A stretch of DNA of 35,597 bases from IMG/VR virus record IMGVR_UViG_3300029990_000028, positions 1 through 35,597 of that record; one strand, given 5' to 3'. Below are positions 16,523 through 24,087 of the stretch, piece by piece. Origin of the DNA: a virus. Within the stretch, counting starts at the first letter, position 1. Every line of letters begins with the position of its first letter. Both the position numbers and the translations under genes were made by a program. The notes under the pieces are model-generated. The model did not search any database, was not told the DNA's origin, and saw only the letters and a program-made list of their open reading frames with translations.

Positions 16523-16852
16523 CTAGCCTACGAACCCGAAAAGCTCGCAAGCCCGCATAGCGACCAGGGCAGCCAGAGAGGCAACCGTAATCCAGAGAAT
16601 CGGCGGCGGTATGCCATCGGTCGACTGAATGACCGTGGCGCACGCTTCACCCTGCACAAACGGCAGGTGGCTAAGCGACTCGGCGGAATCCAGAGTGACC
16701 GCGACAGGCTCTACAAAGCTGGCCACCTCACTACACGCAGCGTTGTAGAACACCACCACGCGCTCATGCTCGGTAACCAACCGCACAGCCTTTAGCCGGT
16801 GCAGATTGCCGGCTCGATCCACGATACGAAAAGCAACTTCAGACTCACTCAT
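16523..16852 (-). CDS. Unknown protein with C-terminal membrane helix
   Basis: 109 residues, ribosome site GAGGGG 5 bases upstream. A soluble N-terminal domain (MSESEVAFRIVDRAGNLHRL ... VVFYNAACSEVASF) is followed by one clear membrane segment near the end (PPILWITVASLAALVAMRAC). It lies next to the holin at the start of the late operon. A lysis-related role, such as an antiholin or spanin-like accessory, is possible, but there is no lipobox or signal peptide to make it a standard spanin. Confidence 0.6.
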   Translation of the reverse strand: MSESEVAFRIVDRAGNLHRLKAVRLVTEHERVVVFYNAACSEVASFVEPVAVTLDSAESLSHLPFVQGEACATVIQSTDGIPPPILWITVASLAALVAMRACELFGFVG

Positions 16853-16878
16853 TTGAACCCCTCGTTATGCGTAGCGGC

Positions 16879-16895
16879 CGAGGCCTGGCAGGCCT
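16879..16895. repeat. Inverted repeat GAGGCCTG-G-CAGGCCTC
   Basis: A perfect 8-bp inverted repeat lies in the short gap between the holin gene and the next late gene. No U-tract follows on either strand, so it is not a classical terminator; RNA processing or pausing is possible. Confidence 0.4.
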
Positions 16896-16960
16896 CAGGC
16901 TCTCGACAATCAACATGCCCGTCAGTGCGTAAGCCAACAGGACCTACTTTGAGTCAACGT

Positions 16961-17305
16961 TTACTGTTCGCTCGTATTGCGCCCTGTCGACGAGGCGCTA
17001 ACTCCCGCCTTCTTCGCGAGGAACTGCGTATACAGTCCACCCGCAACATCGGCACCGATAACAGCGATAACGATGCCGAGCCCTGCCGCCAGATACAGGT
17101 TGCTCCAAAGAGCCATTGCGAGCAGCAACGTGGCCATACCCAGCAGGCCAGACGCGAGAAAACGTAGCGCTACTCGCTGAAGGATTTGGCGAATGCCCAG
17201 GTCGCTGCCTGATGCCCGCAGCATTTCACCAGACAAACCGGCAAGGCTCAGCAGAACCAACAACCACAGAGGTACATCGGTCAGCGCCTGATGCTCGGAG
17301 TTCAT
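16961..17305 (-). CDS. Holin (LydA/holin superfamily III-like)
   Basis: 114 residues with three probable membrane segments: PLWLLVLLSLAGLSGEMLRA, FLASGLLGMATLLLAMALW and LYLAAGLGIVIAVIGADVAG, then a short polar tail (GVSASSTGRNTSEQ). The N-terminal pattern resembles LydA-type phage holins. It is the first late gene after the tandem terminators, as lambda S follows tR'. Ribosome site GAGGA, 6 bases from ATG. No endolysin adjoins it, so the muralytic gene is presumably past the left edge of the window, as in other P2-tail/lambda-head mosaics. Confidence 0.82.
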   Translation of the reverse strand: MNSEHQALTDVPLWLLVLLSLAGLSGEMLRASGSDLGIRQILQRVALRFLASGLLGMATLLLAMALWSNLYLAAGLGIVIAVIGADVAGGLYTQFLAKKAGVSASSTGRNTSEQ

Positions 17306-17382
17306 CTTGAGTCCTCAAATAGATCGGCCTCCACGTCGCTGGCATCCGCTTTAGGCAAGGAGACAAGCATGGGGCCGAAAAC

Positions 17383-17408
17383 AAAAAAGCCCCGCACTGT
17401 GCAGGGCT
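17383..17408 (-). terminator. tR'-like terminator 1 before the late genes
   Basis: On the minus strand AGCCCTGCA/TGCGGGGCT pairs (with one G-T wobble that is a C-A mismatch on the other strand, so the minus-strand RNA is favoured). TTTTTT follows. It lies upstream of the holin and downstream of Q, as lambda tR' does. Confidence 0.7.
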
Positions 17409-17420
17409 TGAAATTGGTAT

Positions 17421-17447
17421 AAAAAAACCGGCTCGATGGCCGGTTTT
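17421..17447. terminator. tR'-like terminator 2, bidirectional
   Basis: AAAACCGGC-(6-base loop)-GCCGGTTTT is followed on the minus strand by more T's (seven in all) and on the plus strand by TTTT. It forms a tandem pair with the hairpin 13 bases away. Both would stop unmodified polymerase before the holin unless Q acts. Confidence 0.7.
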
Positions 17448-17624
17448 CTGGAAGCGTCTCGCTGCGTTCACAGCAGTTCACGCTGTAATGAAAACAGACC
17501 TATTCCGCGCGGAAAAGCCTTTTTTTCTCATTTATAGCCACTGAGGATATGCGCTCCCCACAACCCGCCCTAGAATGGCATCGATAGATAGACTCAGACC
17601 CCCAAAAAGGAAATTTCCAGGCTG
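17448..17624. promoter_or_regulatory. Gene-free spacer; likely late-promoter and cargo-promoter region
   Basis: The wider gap 17306-17624 has no gene. Beyond the two terminators it holds the palindrome TTCCGCGCGGAA (17494-17505), a poly-T tract, and on the minus strand TATAAA near 17530 as a possible -10. On the plus strand a TAGAAT (about 17570) could serve the cargo gene, with AAGGAA as its ribosome site. No -35 box at good spacing is evident for either, so both promoter calls are weak. By analogy with lambda, pR' and the Q-utilisation site should lie between Q and the terminators. Confidence 0.3.
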
Positions 17625-18935
17625 ATGACTAAAAAAAACCCAACCTTTCGTGGAGCAGAACCCACATGGGCGAACGCCTGTGTTGGTAACAACGGTCAAC
17701 CTAGTTATGTTGAATACTCGGATGGTTTCTCGAAAGCGGCAAACATCCTAATTGACCTGGTTATCAATGATCGAAGCATTCATCTCAGTGTCGACGAGTT
17801 TATTTACCCAGTATGCTTCAATATGCGCCACTCAGTAGAATTAAGACTGAAAGGCGCTATTGATGAAATAATTGAAATTGCCAAACTCAAAAAAATCAAT
17901 CTTAACTTCAACTCAGCCGGCTCACACGACATCAATATCATTTGGAACTTTTTCAAAACACAATCAGAGAATATCGACAAAAGATATATAGCCGCAAACC
18001 AAAGAGCAGAAGCAACCATTTTAGATATTGCAGAAGTCGATCCAACTGGCCAGACTTTTCGCTACCCAATTAGCAATGACTCCCAGAAGCACTTAACAGA
18101 CATATCCGTAATTAACTTTATACTTCTTAAGAAGAAGTTTAACGAACTCGAAAAAAATCTTGAATCACTTCACAGACTCAATAACTGGCTGCACTCGGAG
18201 TACAATCAAGGCTCCTTTACAGAAAAACTATCTCGGCCAGAAATCTTTAGAATTGCAAAAGAGCTACCACGAATCGAGAAATGGAGAGATGCGGAATTCA
18301 CTACAGTAAAGGATCGTATCAAAAAAGAGTATGGCCTTGGGAATAGGGACTTCTCGAAAGCTGTGGATATCATTAAAAGCCACTACAATCTAGCTCCAAT
18401 GATCAACTCCCCGCTCCCGCTCAAAGGTATTTCAGAAGAAAAACTGCTGCGATTTATAGATGAGTGGTTCAAGGAGAACCCCGGCTTCCGAAAAGATCAG
18501 GACAAACCATACACTGAAATAATGTTTGACAGAGAAAGCATGCTAGCAAGGATACTAGCGAGCGCAATCCCACGAAAACAAGTGTGGGATGCGTTTACTA
18601 CTGAAGTCGACGCCGAGTATCTCGCAGGAATCGAAACTTTATTTTACTTCGCACGGGATAGGGAGTTTGTTGAGTATTATGACAGACTCTACGATATCCA
18701 TCTCGCTCAAGCTAAAGCCAATTTGGCTCACAACGTCGACTTAAAAGATGACTTCATGCACATCTTTAGCAAAAGCAATGCCATTGATAATTTTTTGATA
18801 TCTCTATTTGCTCTGCAACACATAGAGCTAGCAGAAAGCATCATTGGCACTTACGAACTAGAAGAAGCATTCAAATGGTTAGATGACGCTCGATCCGGCA
18901 GACTATTTGCTTATCCGGACTTTGCCAATTATTAA
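17625..18935 (+). CDS. Cargo (moron) protein, HEPN-like features, function unknown
   Basis: 436 residues encoded against the direction of all neighbours and visibly AT-rich. Residues about 60-110 carry YPVCFNMRHSVELRLKGAID ... SAGSHDINIIWNFF; the RHxxELxLK and later HDI-x-x-W arrangement resembles HEPN-type helical domains found in many toxin and defence RNases. The remainder is charged and helical, with a C-terminal half (ETLFYFARDREFVEYYDRLY ... ALQHIELAESIIGTYELEEA) of unknown family. There is no signal peptide or membrane span, so it is cytosolic. It sits between antiterminator Q and the holin, where lambdoid phages often keep horizontally gained cargo. I infer a defence or lysogenic-conversion role. 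Confidence 0.7.
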   Translation: MTKKNPTFRGAEPTWANACVGNNGQPSYVEYSDGFSKAANILIDLVINDRSIHLSVDEFIYPVCFNMRHSVELRLKGAIDEIIEIAKLKKINLNFNSAGSHDINIIWNFFKTQSENIDKRYIAANQRAEATILDIAEVDPTGQTFRYPISNDSQKHLTDISVINFILLKKKFNELEKNLESLHRLNNWLHSEYNQGSFTEKLSRPEIFRIAKELPRIEKWRDAEFTTVKDRIKKEYGLGNRDFSKAVDIIKSHYNLAPMINSPLPLKGISEEKLLRFIDEWFKENPGFRKDQDKPYTEIMFDRESMLARILASAIPRKQVWDAFTTEVDAEYLAGIETLFYFARDREFVEYYDRLYDIHLAQAKANLAHNVDLKDDFMHIFSKSNAIDNFLISLFALQHIELAESIIGTYELEEAFKWLDDARSGRLFAYPDFANY

Positions 18936-18964
18936 TCAGATAATATTCACAGTTAATATTAAAC

Positions 18965-18989
18965 ATCTGCCGACATGAGCTCGGCAGAT
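18965..18989. terminator. Hairpin terminator between cargo gene and Q
   Basis: ATCTGCCGA-(7-base loop)-TCGGCAGAT forms a perfect 9-bp stem followed by an A/T-rich stretch (ATACATTTAAT). It lies between convergent genes and could end either message. Confidence 0.6.
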
Positions 18990-19003
18990 ATACATTTAAT
19001 ACG

Positions 19004-19393
19004 TCATGCCACGCTATACATCGGGCAAACAACGCAGTCAATCCAAGCTACTCCTGCACGGACCAGCTCCCTAGCCTTCCCCTCACTTAGCCCGTAATGC
19101 TTTCCTACTCGCAACATGGGCCATTTCGCACCAAAGTACAGCCAGATCACGTCCCCCATCTGCTGATCGCGCTGGGCTAACCTCGCAACCGCACCATCGA
19201 TAGCCGTCGCCCATTCGTCAGTAATGCAATAACTCTTGCTCGATGATGGATAAGCGGTGGCCTGTCGCATCAGCGCGAGAGTAGGCGATGTGTAACCTGG
19301 CATCCCGGCCCCTTCCATCCGCCACCAGCCCCACTGCTCAAGCAGGTACTCGGTATCCCCCAATGGCCGGCCAGCAGGCTTTCGAATCATCAT
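19004..19393 (-). CDS. Late antiterminator Q (Phage_antitermQ family)
   Basis: 129 residues. The pattern DTEYLLEQWGWWRMEG at the start and IDGAVARLAQRDQQMGDVIW ... GKHYGLSEGKARELVRAGVA at the end fits the Phage_antitermQ family (the P22 gp23/lambda Q82-type group). The C-terminal part is helix-turn-helix-like. It is the last gene of the early operon, upstream of two tandem terminators that guard the holin and late genes. It would bind near pR' and convert polymerase to a terminator-resistant form. Confidence 0.85.
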   Translation of the reverse strand: MMIRKPAGRPLGDTEYLLEQWGWWRMEGAGMPGYTSPTLALMRQATAYPSSSKSYCITDEWATAIDGAVARLAQRDQQMGDVIWLYFGAKWPMLRVGKHYGLSEGKARELVRAGVAWIDCVVCPMYSVA

Positions 19394-19397
19394 GCTC

Positions 19398-19718
19398 TCA
19401 ATCCCCTGTATAATTTGTTCCGCCTGCTCCCAGGCGGTTTGGTTGCTCGTATTGGCTCTGTGGCCCTATCGGTGCTGGAGAAGTCTTTAACGCCAAAACT
19501 TCACTTTGTGCCTGCTGCAATTTGAAACTCAATTGGGTGACTAGCTCGTCGGCAGAAAGCACCAACTTGGTTCCCAGAACAACCCAACCTGAGCCGTTGC
19601 AATCCGTGCAAACCAGCTCATAAAACACCCCCGCTACTACCGCCCTACCCCTGCAGATCGAGCAGGGTTCAAGCTCGATCCGCTCCCGCTTAAAGCCATG
19701 CCCCTGTCGTTTCTGCAC
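19398..19718 (-). CDS. Small zinc-ribbon (DnaJ-type CxxCxG) protein
   Basis: 106 residues from a GTG at 19716-19718 with GAGG 9 bases upstream, overlapping the end of the recombinase gene. Two CxxC pairs form a DnaJ-like zinc ribbon: CSICRGRA (about 19-26) and CTDCNGSGW (about 38-46). The rest is a helix (ADELVTQLSFKLQQAQSEVL) and a disordered tail. It sits just before Q. Small Cys-rich proteins of the nin region of lambdoid phages are similar in size and position. Function unknown; nucleic-acid binding is plausible. Confidence 0.75.
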   Translation of the reverse strand: MQKRQGHGFKRERIELEPCSICRGRAVVAGVFYELVCTDCNGSGWVVLGTKLVLSADELVTQLSFKLQQAQSEVLALKTSPAPIGPQSQYEQPNRLGAGGTNYTGD

Positions 19719-21018
19719 GTTTTAATACCTCGCCCTTAACAAATTGTGGTTCTGGCTCGCAGACCCCGCCGTTCAAAGCGTCTACGAGGTTTTGCGAATC
19801 TTCATATCTAACGCCTGTCTGCGTGTGAATCGCCTTGAAGCCGCGCGCATCTAACCAGTTGTGCCACTTCACCAAGGCCAGGCGGCGCTGCTCTTTGGCC
19901 TGGGTGTTGATGTAGGTGGAAGCGATCTTGCCCAGGGAGTGGTTCAGCAACATCTCGCCGATGTGGCCGTCGACGCCGAGGTCAGTCCAGGCGGTGCGGG
20001 CGACCTTGCGCAGATCGTGACTGGTCCAGGCGCCCTGCCCCAACCGAGTGAACACGGCACTGGCTTGGTTATCACTCAGCGGCTTGCCACGGCGTGACGG
20101 GAACAGGAAGGCACCTGCATATCCTTGGGCGGTCTGGCGGTCACGGTAGCGACGCAGCAGCGCACACACTTGGTCAGTGAGTGGCACGCGCAGCTCTGTT
20201 TTGGTCTTGGTGTGTTCCGCCGGTAGGAACCACTCGCGCTCCGGCAGAGTGATATCGGCCCAGCGCGCCTGGCGGGTTTCACCGATCCGGGTGCCGTGGC
20301 ACAGCATCATTAGGGCCAGCATGGCGTCACCTGGCGCGCTGTCGAAGCGCTCAGCCAGCAGCGTCACCAACTCGGGTACCTGTACATCGCGCAACCGGGC
20401 GGGCTTGGGCTGAATGCGCGCCGACGTGAAGTTGCTGAACTTCAGCTCGGCCATCGGGTTAACTGGGATCAGGTCCAGCTTACGCGCCTGACGAAAGGCC
20501 ACCGCAAGCAGACGAAACAGCTGCTGAACATACGACAGCGACAGCTCAGCCTGCACCGGCCACATCAGCAACCGGTCAAGGGCCTGGGCGTTGACCTCGC
20601 GAAGCAACAAATCATTCAGCCGCGGCTTGAGCTGGCAGCCGATCGCAGACTTGATGGCAGCGCGGCGCTTGTCAGACAGTGCCCGCGACTTGGCCATGCG
20701 GACGCCGAACCAGTCGAGCAGCTCGCCGACGGTCAGCCAGCCCGACACGCTGGCCGCACCATCAGCCGCTACGCGCAGGCGCACTGCAGGCAGCGCCGCG
20801 ATCACCTGCTTGGTGTTCAGATCGGGAAAGGCGCCAATACGGTGCCATTGACGCTTGTTGAGCAAGTACCAGGAGCCGCGCGCGCGGTTCTTGGAAAAAC
20901 GAAAGTGCAGCGCAGGGTGGCCAGCATCGCGCAGGTCACGCACATGCTCGATCTTGGCGTTGCGGACAATCTCGGCATCCGACAGCTTCACCGTCAGGGT
21001 TTTGATTTGGGTACTCAA
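19690..21018 (-). CDS. Second tyrosine recombinase, inside the early operon
   Basis: 442 residues from a TTG at 21016-21018 with GGAGGAGGG shortly upstream, coupled to the previous stop (TTGA). All catalytic positions are visible: R244 (CHGTRIGETR), K271 or K273 (HTKTKTELRV), H334 and R337 (TSHDLRKVAR), H360 (LLNHSLG) and Tyr369 (STYIN). The N-terminal 90 residues look like a P4-type integrase arm-binding domain. It is not at the phage end; it lies between dnaB and Q, under PR control, while a different integrase sits near the window's right end. It could resolve phage multimers, invert DNA, or be a captured integrase. Confidence 0.92.
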   Translation of the reverse strand: MSTQIKTLTVKLSDAEIVRNAKIEHVRDLRDAGHPALHFRFSKNRARGSWYLLNKRQWHRIGAFPDLNTKQVIAALPAVRLRVAADGAASVSGWLTVGELLDWFGVRMAKSRALSDKRRAAIKSAIGCQLKPRLNDLLLREVNAQALDRLLMWPVQAELSLSYVQQLFRLLAVAFRQARKLDLIPVNPMAELKFSNFTSARIQPKPARLRDVQVPELVTLLAERFDSAPGDAMLALMMLCHGTRIGETRQARWADITLPEREWFLPAEHTKTKTELRVPLTDQVCALLRRYRDRQTAQGYAGAFLFPSRRGKPLSDNQASAVFTRLGQGAWTSHDLRKVARTAWTDLGVDGHIGEMLLNHSLGKIASTYINTQAKEQRRLALVKWHNWLDARGFKAIHTQTGVRYEDSQNLVDALNGGVCEPEPQFVKGEVLKRAETTGAWL

Positions 21019-21224
21019 AACGCGCCCTCCTCCGGGTCAAGAAGGTCGATCACCTCAAACGTCGACGGCCACATCCATCCGCCGTATCGAATCGCCATGG
21101 CCTTATCAAAAAACAACGCTAAGGCATGATCTGGTGCGCTTCCAAGGTCCAGCTTGGAAGAACAGCAAAACACCGCATAGCGGTACTCGGTGGGTGCCGG
21201 AACGGCAAGGCGAGGCTCAGCCAT
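21015..21224 (-). CDS. Small unknown protein between dnaB and recombinase
   Basis: 69 residues (starts MAEPRLAVPAPTEYRYAVFC, ends PSTFEVIDLLDPEEGAF). Its ATG overlaps the dnaB stop (TGATG), and its stop overlaps the next start, so it belongs to a tightly coupled operon. No motif recognised. Confidence 0.65.
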   Translation of the reverse strand: MAEPRLAVPAPTEYRYAVFCCSSKLDLGSAPDHALALFFDKAMAIRYGGWMWPSTFEVIDLLDPEEGAF

Positions 21225-22594
21225 CAGAAATTTTCCTTTGTTTTGTAGCGGTCAGCCATGCTGGTGACTTTTGCTGGCTTGGACGGCTCAACCCATCCCG
21301 AAGCCAGTTGTTCGAATCGGCTGTACTGCCCGAGGAAGGCAGCGCGAACGGTGCCGCCGGCAATGTCTCGGCCCTTGCCAATGATGATTTCGGCAATGCC
21401 CTTCGCTTCCGAGTGCTCGTGATAAACCTCGTCGCGATACACGAAAAGGATGATGTCCGCGTCCTGCTCAATGGCGCCGGATTCGCGCAGGTCAGAACAC
21501 AGCGGACGTTTGTTAGGGCGCTCTTCGCATTTACGGGAAAGCTGACTGAGCAGGATCACCGGGATGCCCAACTCGCGAGCCATGAGCTTCGCGGTGCGCG
21601 TCATATGGCTGACTTCTTGCTCGCGACTGAACGTGCGTGAGTCGGAGTCGACCAACTGCAGGTAGTCGATCACCATCAGATCCAGGCCGTATCGGCGCTT
21701 GTGACGACGCGCAGCAGCGCGCATCCGATTCATCGACATCGATGCACGGTCCGAAAGGTACAGATTGGAGTTTTTGAGCTTTCCTGCAGCGCTCATCAGC
21801 TCAGCGCCATAGTCGTGTGGGGCTTTGCCGTTCTTGATCAATTGCAGCGGTATGCGTCCTTCAGACGCCATGAAACGGTCCATCAGGCCGGTGTTATCCA
21901 TTTCGAGACTGAACGCCATCACACTCTTGCCCTCGCGAATAGCGGCATTGGACGCGATGTTCATGGCCAAAGTGGTTTTCCCCATGGCTGGACGGCCCGC
22001 GATGATGATCAACTGGCCGGGCTTCAACCCTTGGAGCTTCTCGTCCAAGTCGGCGATGCCGGTGGACAGGCCATCGATACCCTCCCCCCGATCAGCCCTG
22101 GCCTGTAGCACCTCGATGTAATCGTCAAGGATGTCCTCGGCCTTGATCACCTCGGAAGTGGCCGACTGACTGTCGACTGCCTGGGCTTCGGCCTGCACAG
22201 CTGCAACCTTGTCCGCCGTGGGCTGGTCGCCGTAAGCGATGTCGTTGATCCGAACGCTCAATTCAATCAGCGATCTATCCAGGCTTCGCTCGCGGACGGT
22301 GCCTGCATAGGAGGCAGCATTCGCAACGCTGGGGGTGTTGCGTGCGATCTCGGCGGCGTAAGCGAAGGCGGGGGAGCCGCAAGGCAGGTCACCGATACGA
22401 GCGCCGATAGTCACGATATCGACCGGCTGGCCAGCACCGTGCAAGTCCAAAATGCCGCGATAGATTGCGGCGTTGTCCTCGTAGTAAAAATCCTCGACCG
22501 CCAGGTCGGCACTGAGCAAGTCGATCAATTCCGGGCGCAGGAACATCGCCCCCAACACACCGTGCTCGGCCTCAAGGCTGTATGGATCACGCAT
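21224..22594 (-). CDS. Replicative DNA helicase (DnaB family)
   Basis: 456 residues from ATG 22592-22594 with GAGGG 8 bases upstream; it overlaps the initiator gene's stop. DnaB N-terminal domain: EAEHGVLGAMFLRPELIDLL. Walker A GRPAMGKTT is at 200-208, Walker B region LDLMVIDYLQLVDSDS, followed by SQLSRKCEERPNKRPLCSDL and ESGAIEQDADIILFVYRDEV, all standard for DnaB/DnaB-like phage helicases. Encoding its own hexameric helicase means the phage need not recruit host DnaB through a lambda P-type loader. Cotranscribed with the O-like initiator from PR. Confidence 0.97.
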   Translation of the reverse strand: MRDPYSLEAEHGVLGAMFLRPELIDLLSADLAVEDFYYEDNAAIYRGILDLHGAGQPVDIVTIGARIGDLPCGSPAFAYAAEIARNTPSVANAASYAGTVRERSLDRSLIELSVRINDIAYGDQPTADKVAAVQAEAQAVDSQSATSEVIKAEDILDDYIEVLQARADRGEGIDGLSTGIADLDEKLQGLKPGQLIIIAGRPAMGKTTLAMNIASNAAIREGKSVMAFSLEMDNTGLMDRFMASEGRIPLQLIKNGKAPHDYGAELMSAAGKLKNSNLYLSDRASMSMNRMRAAARRHKRRYGLDLMVIDYLQLVDSDSRTFSREQEVSHMTRTAKLMARELGIPVILLSQLSRKCEERPNKRPLCSDLRESGAIEQDADIILFVYRDEVYHEHSEAKGIAEIIIGKGRDIAGGTVRAAFLGQYSRFEQLASGWVEPSKPAKVTSMADRYKTKENF

Positions 22595-23297
22595 TGTAAT
22601 TACCCTCGACAACCTTCACGAAATTGCTCGGCTTGATCAGCCAGTCGAACGTGGCCCGGAAAGGCTTGGCGCCGTCCCTGCCTTCACCCTCCCCCATCAG
22701 AAAGGGGCTCGAGCCAACCAACTCGAAGAACTCAGCCCAAAAACCCAAGTCCTGGTGAACCGCGCTGTCGTTCCAGCGAGCAGAAATCTTTGTGACCCGG
22801 TCCTTGGTCAGCATCGCTACCTGAGGGAGGCCAGGAAGTGTTTTGTTGAACAGGTCGACGATTGCCTGTGACGGGCATTTCGGCTTCGAGATTTTCTGGG
22901 GCGGCTTATCACCGCCGAGGGGTGATGGTTCACTTGATGGTTCTATTACGGTTCTGGGTGCAGCTGCTGCGGGGGTTTTTGTCGTGAGCTGCGGGGGTGG
23001 CGGTGCATCTGCTGCGGGGTGCATGTCTTGCGGGGGTGCATATGCTGCCGGGGTCAGGGTGTACATTGTCGAGCGACCCATCCTCTCGCGGACAGACAAA
23101 ATGCTCGCTTGCCCTAACCACTTGATGGCGCCCTGAACGGTCCGTTCTGCGAGACACGTCCGCTCGGCGATTCGAGCTACCGAAGGCCAGCAAACACCCT
23201 CGTCGTTTGCGTTGTCAGCCAGGGATATCAGGACAGCTTTCTGCGGGCCACTCATACCTTGCAAAGGCCAGCACAGGCTCATGATGATGGTGCTCAT
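22587..23297 (-). CDS. Replication initiator, lambda O-like helix-turn-helix protein
   Basis: 236 residues from ATG 23295-23297 with AGGA about 9 bases upstream. The N-terminal winged helix is clear: LCWPLQGMSGPQKAVLISLA, then DEGVCWPSVARIAERTCLAE and RTVQGAIKWLGQ. The middle (about 80-125) is a Pro/Ala-rich linker encoded by iteron-like repeats. The C-terminal domain (RVTKISARWNDSAVHQDLGF ... FRATFDWLIKPSNFVKVVEG) is the type that contacts the helicase in phage initiators. Followed directly by dnaB. The protein would bind repeats in its own gene and load DnaB. The fold call is confident; the O-like role is inferred from context. Confidence 0.85.
   Translation of the reverse strand: MSTIIMSLCWPLQGMSGPQKAVLISLADNANDEGVCWPSVARIAERTCLAERTVQGAIKWLGQASILSVRERMGRSTMYTLTPAAYAPPQDMHPAADAPPPPQLTTKTPAAAAPRTVIEPSSEPSPLGGDKPPQKISKPKCPSQAIVDLFNKTLPGLPQVAMLTKDRVTKISARWNDSAVHQDLGFWAEFFELVGSSPFLMGEGEGRDGAKPFRATFDWLIKPSNFVKVVEGNYNA
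22959..23053. repeat. Iteron-like repeats inside the initiator gene (candidate ori)
   Basis: Five degenerate copies of a 16-17 base unit, consensus TGCATnTGCTGCGGGGG on the plus strand, begin at 22959, 22985 (shortened), 23004, 23020 and 23037; the last three are in direct tandem. Lambda ori has four iterons inside O, so this is the expected place for an origin. Confidence 0.6.
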
Positions 23298-23518
23298 GCG
23301 GAAACATCCTGGGCAGGAGCCAGGGACGCCTTCAAGTGATTGAGGCATTCCCGGCGGAATTGAGACTTGGATTCAGGCGAGTACTGGATGCCAATCAGGA
23401 GCGCGGCATTCATCGCGGCGGATTGGTTATCTGTGAGATGTCGAGACACGTTTTCGGAATTGTCGGAAAGTGTCGCGCCCCCCGCGTATCTATTGACTGT
23501 TGGCGAGTTATTGATCAC
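23294..23518 (-). CDS. Small unknown protein upstream of the initiator
   Basis: 74 residues from a GTG at 23516-23518 with a strong GAGGTG ribosome site 5 bases upstream. Polar N-terminus (INNSPTVNRYAGGATLSDNS), then a helical end (SKSQFRRECLNHLKASLAPA). It overlaps the initiator gene by 4 bases (ATGA). No motif recognised. Confidence 0.65.
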   Translation of the reverse strand: MINNSPTVNRYAGGATLSDNSENVSRHLTDNQSAAMNAALLIGIQYSPESKSQFRRECLNHLKASLAPAQDVSA

Positions 23519-23544
23519 TATTCACCTCGAAATGAAGTTGTACT

Positions 23545-23570
23545 AAGCCGCCCTGCCAGGCGGCTTTTTT
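23545..23570 (+). terminator. Terminator reading rightward inside the early operon
   Basis: AAGCCGCC-(6-base loop)-GGCGGCTT followed by TTTT on the plus strand. No plus-strand gene ends here, so it would only stop antisense transcription toward cI. On the minus strand the tail is TTAGT, weak; it might act as a tR1-like site. Confidence 0.6.
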
Positions 23571-23581
23571 ATGCCTGTGAT

Positions 23582-24004
23582 TCAGGCGGCTTTGAGCGAC
23601 TCACGCAGAACATGCAGCGCCTCGATTGCCTCAAGGATTGCTTTCTCGCCCTGGGCTTTTTCGTGCTGGCTGATGTGGTTGTCAGCCGCTGCATCGAAAA
23701 TCAATCGACCAACATCACCGCACTCCGCGGACAGAAGTCCCAGCGCAGCCATCAGCGGTTTGGCTGCCGGCTTTTCACGAGCCACCAGCTCGAAGCCGAA
23801 GCGATCAGCAAGTGAAATCAGCGAGCGCATGTCGCCGGTGTGCAGCAGAACGCCGAACAGATGCTCGATAGTCAGGTGATGAGCTGCGTTATCTGGGTTC
23901 GAGCGCTGCAGCAGGCTGACGTGCGCCAAGCACATTTTCGCGGCCAGTTGCTCTGCCCCACTTTCCTTGATGGTGGTGTGGCAAGCCCTCAAGAAATCTT
24001 CCAT
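23582..24004 (-). CDS. CII-family phage regulator (Phage_CP76/YmfL-like)
   Basis: 140 residues from ATG 24002-24004 with GAGG 8 bases upstream. The N-terminal half fits the phage regulatory CII family: LRACHTTIKESGAEQLAAKM, then SLLQRSNPDNAAHHLTIEHL and TGDMRSLISLADRFGFELVA. The C-terminus is helical (KAQGEKAILEAIEALHVLRE). It lies after cro in the early operon, the lambda cII position, so it likely activates lysogeny promoters or modulates early genes. Which promoters it acts on cannot be seen. Confidence 0.8.
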   Translation of the reverse strand: MEDFLRACHTTIKESGAEQLAAKMCLAHVSLLQRSNPDNAAHHLTIEHLFGVLLHTGDMRSLISLADRFGFELVAREKPAAKPLMAALGLLSAECGDVGRLIFDAAADNHISQHEKAQGEKAILEAIEALHVLRESLKAA

Positions 24005-24087
24005 TCGTAAAACCTCAAATTCGTTTCCGTGGCAGCGCGCGCTTGGTGCAGCGATCATTCGCTCAACAGATCAATGACAAGGACGGT

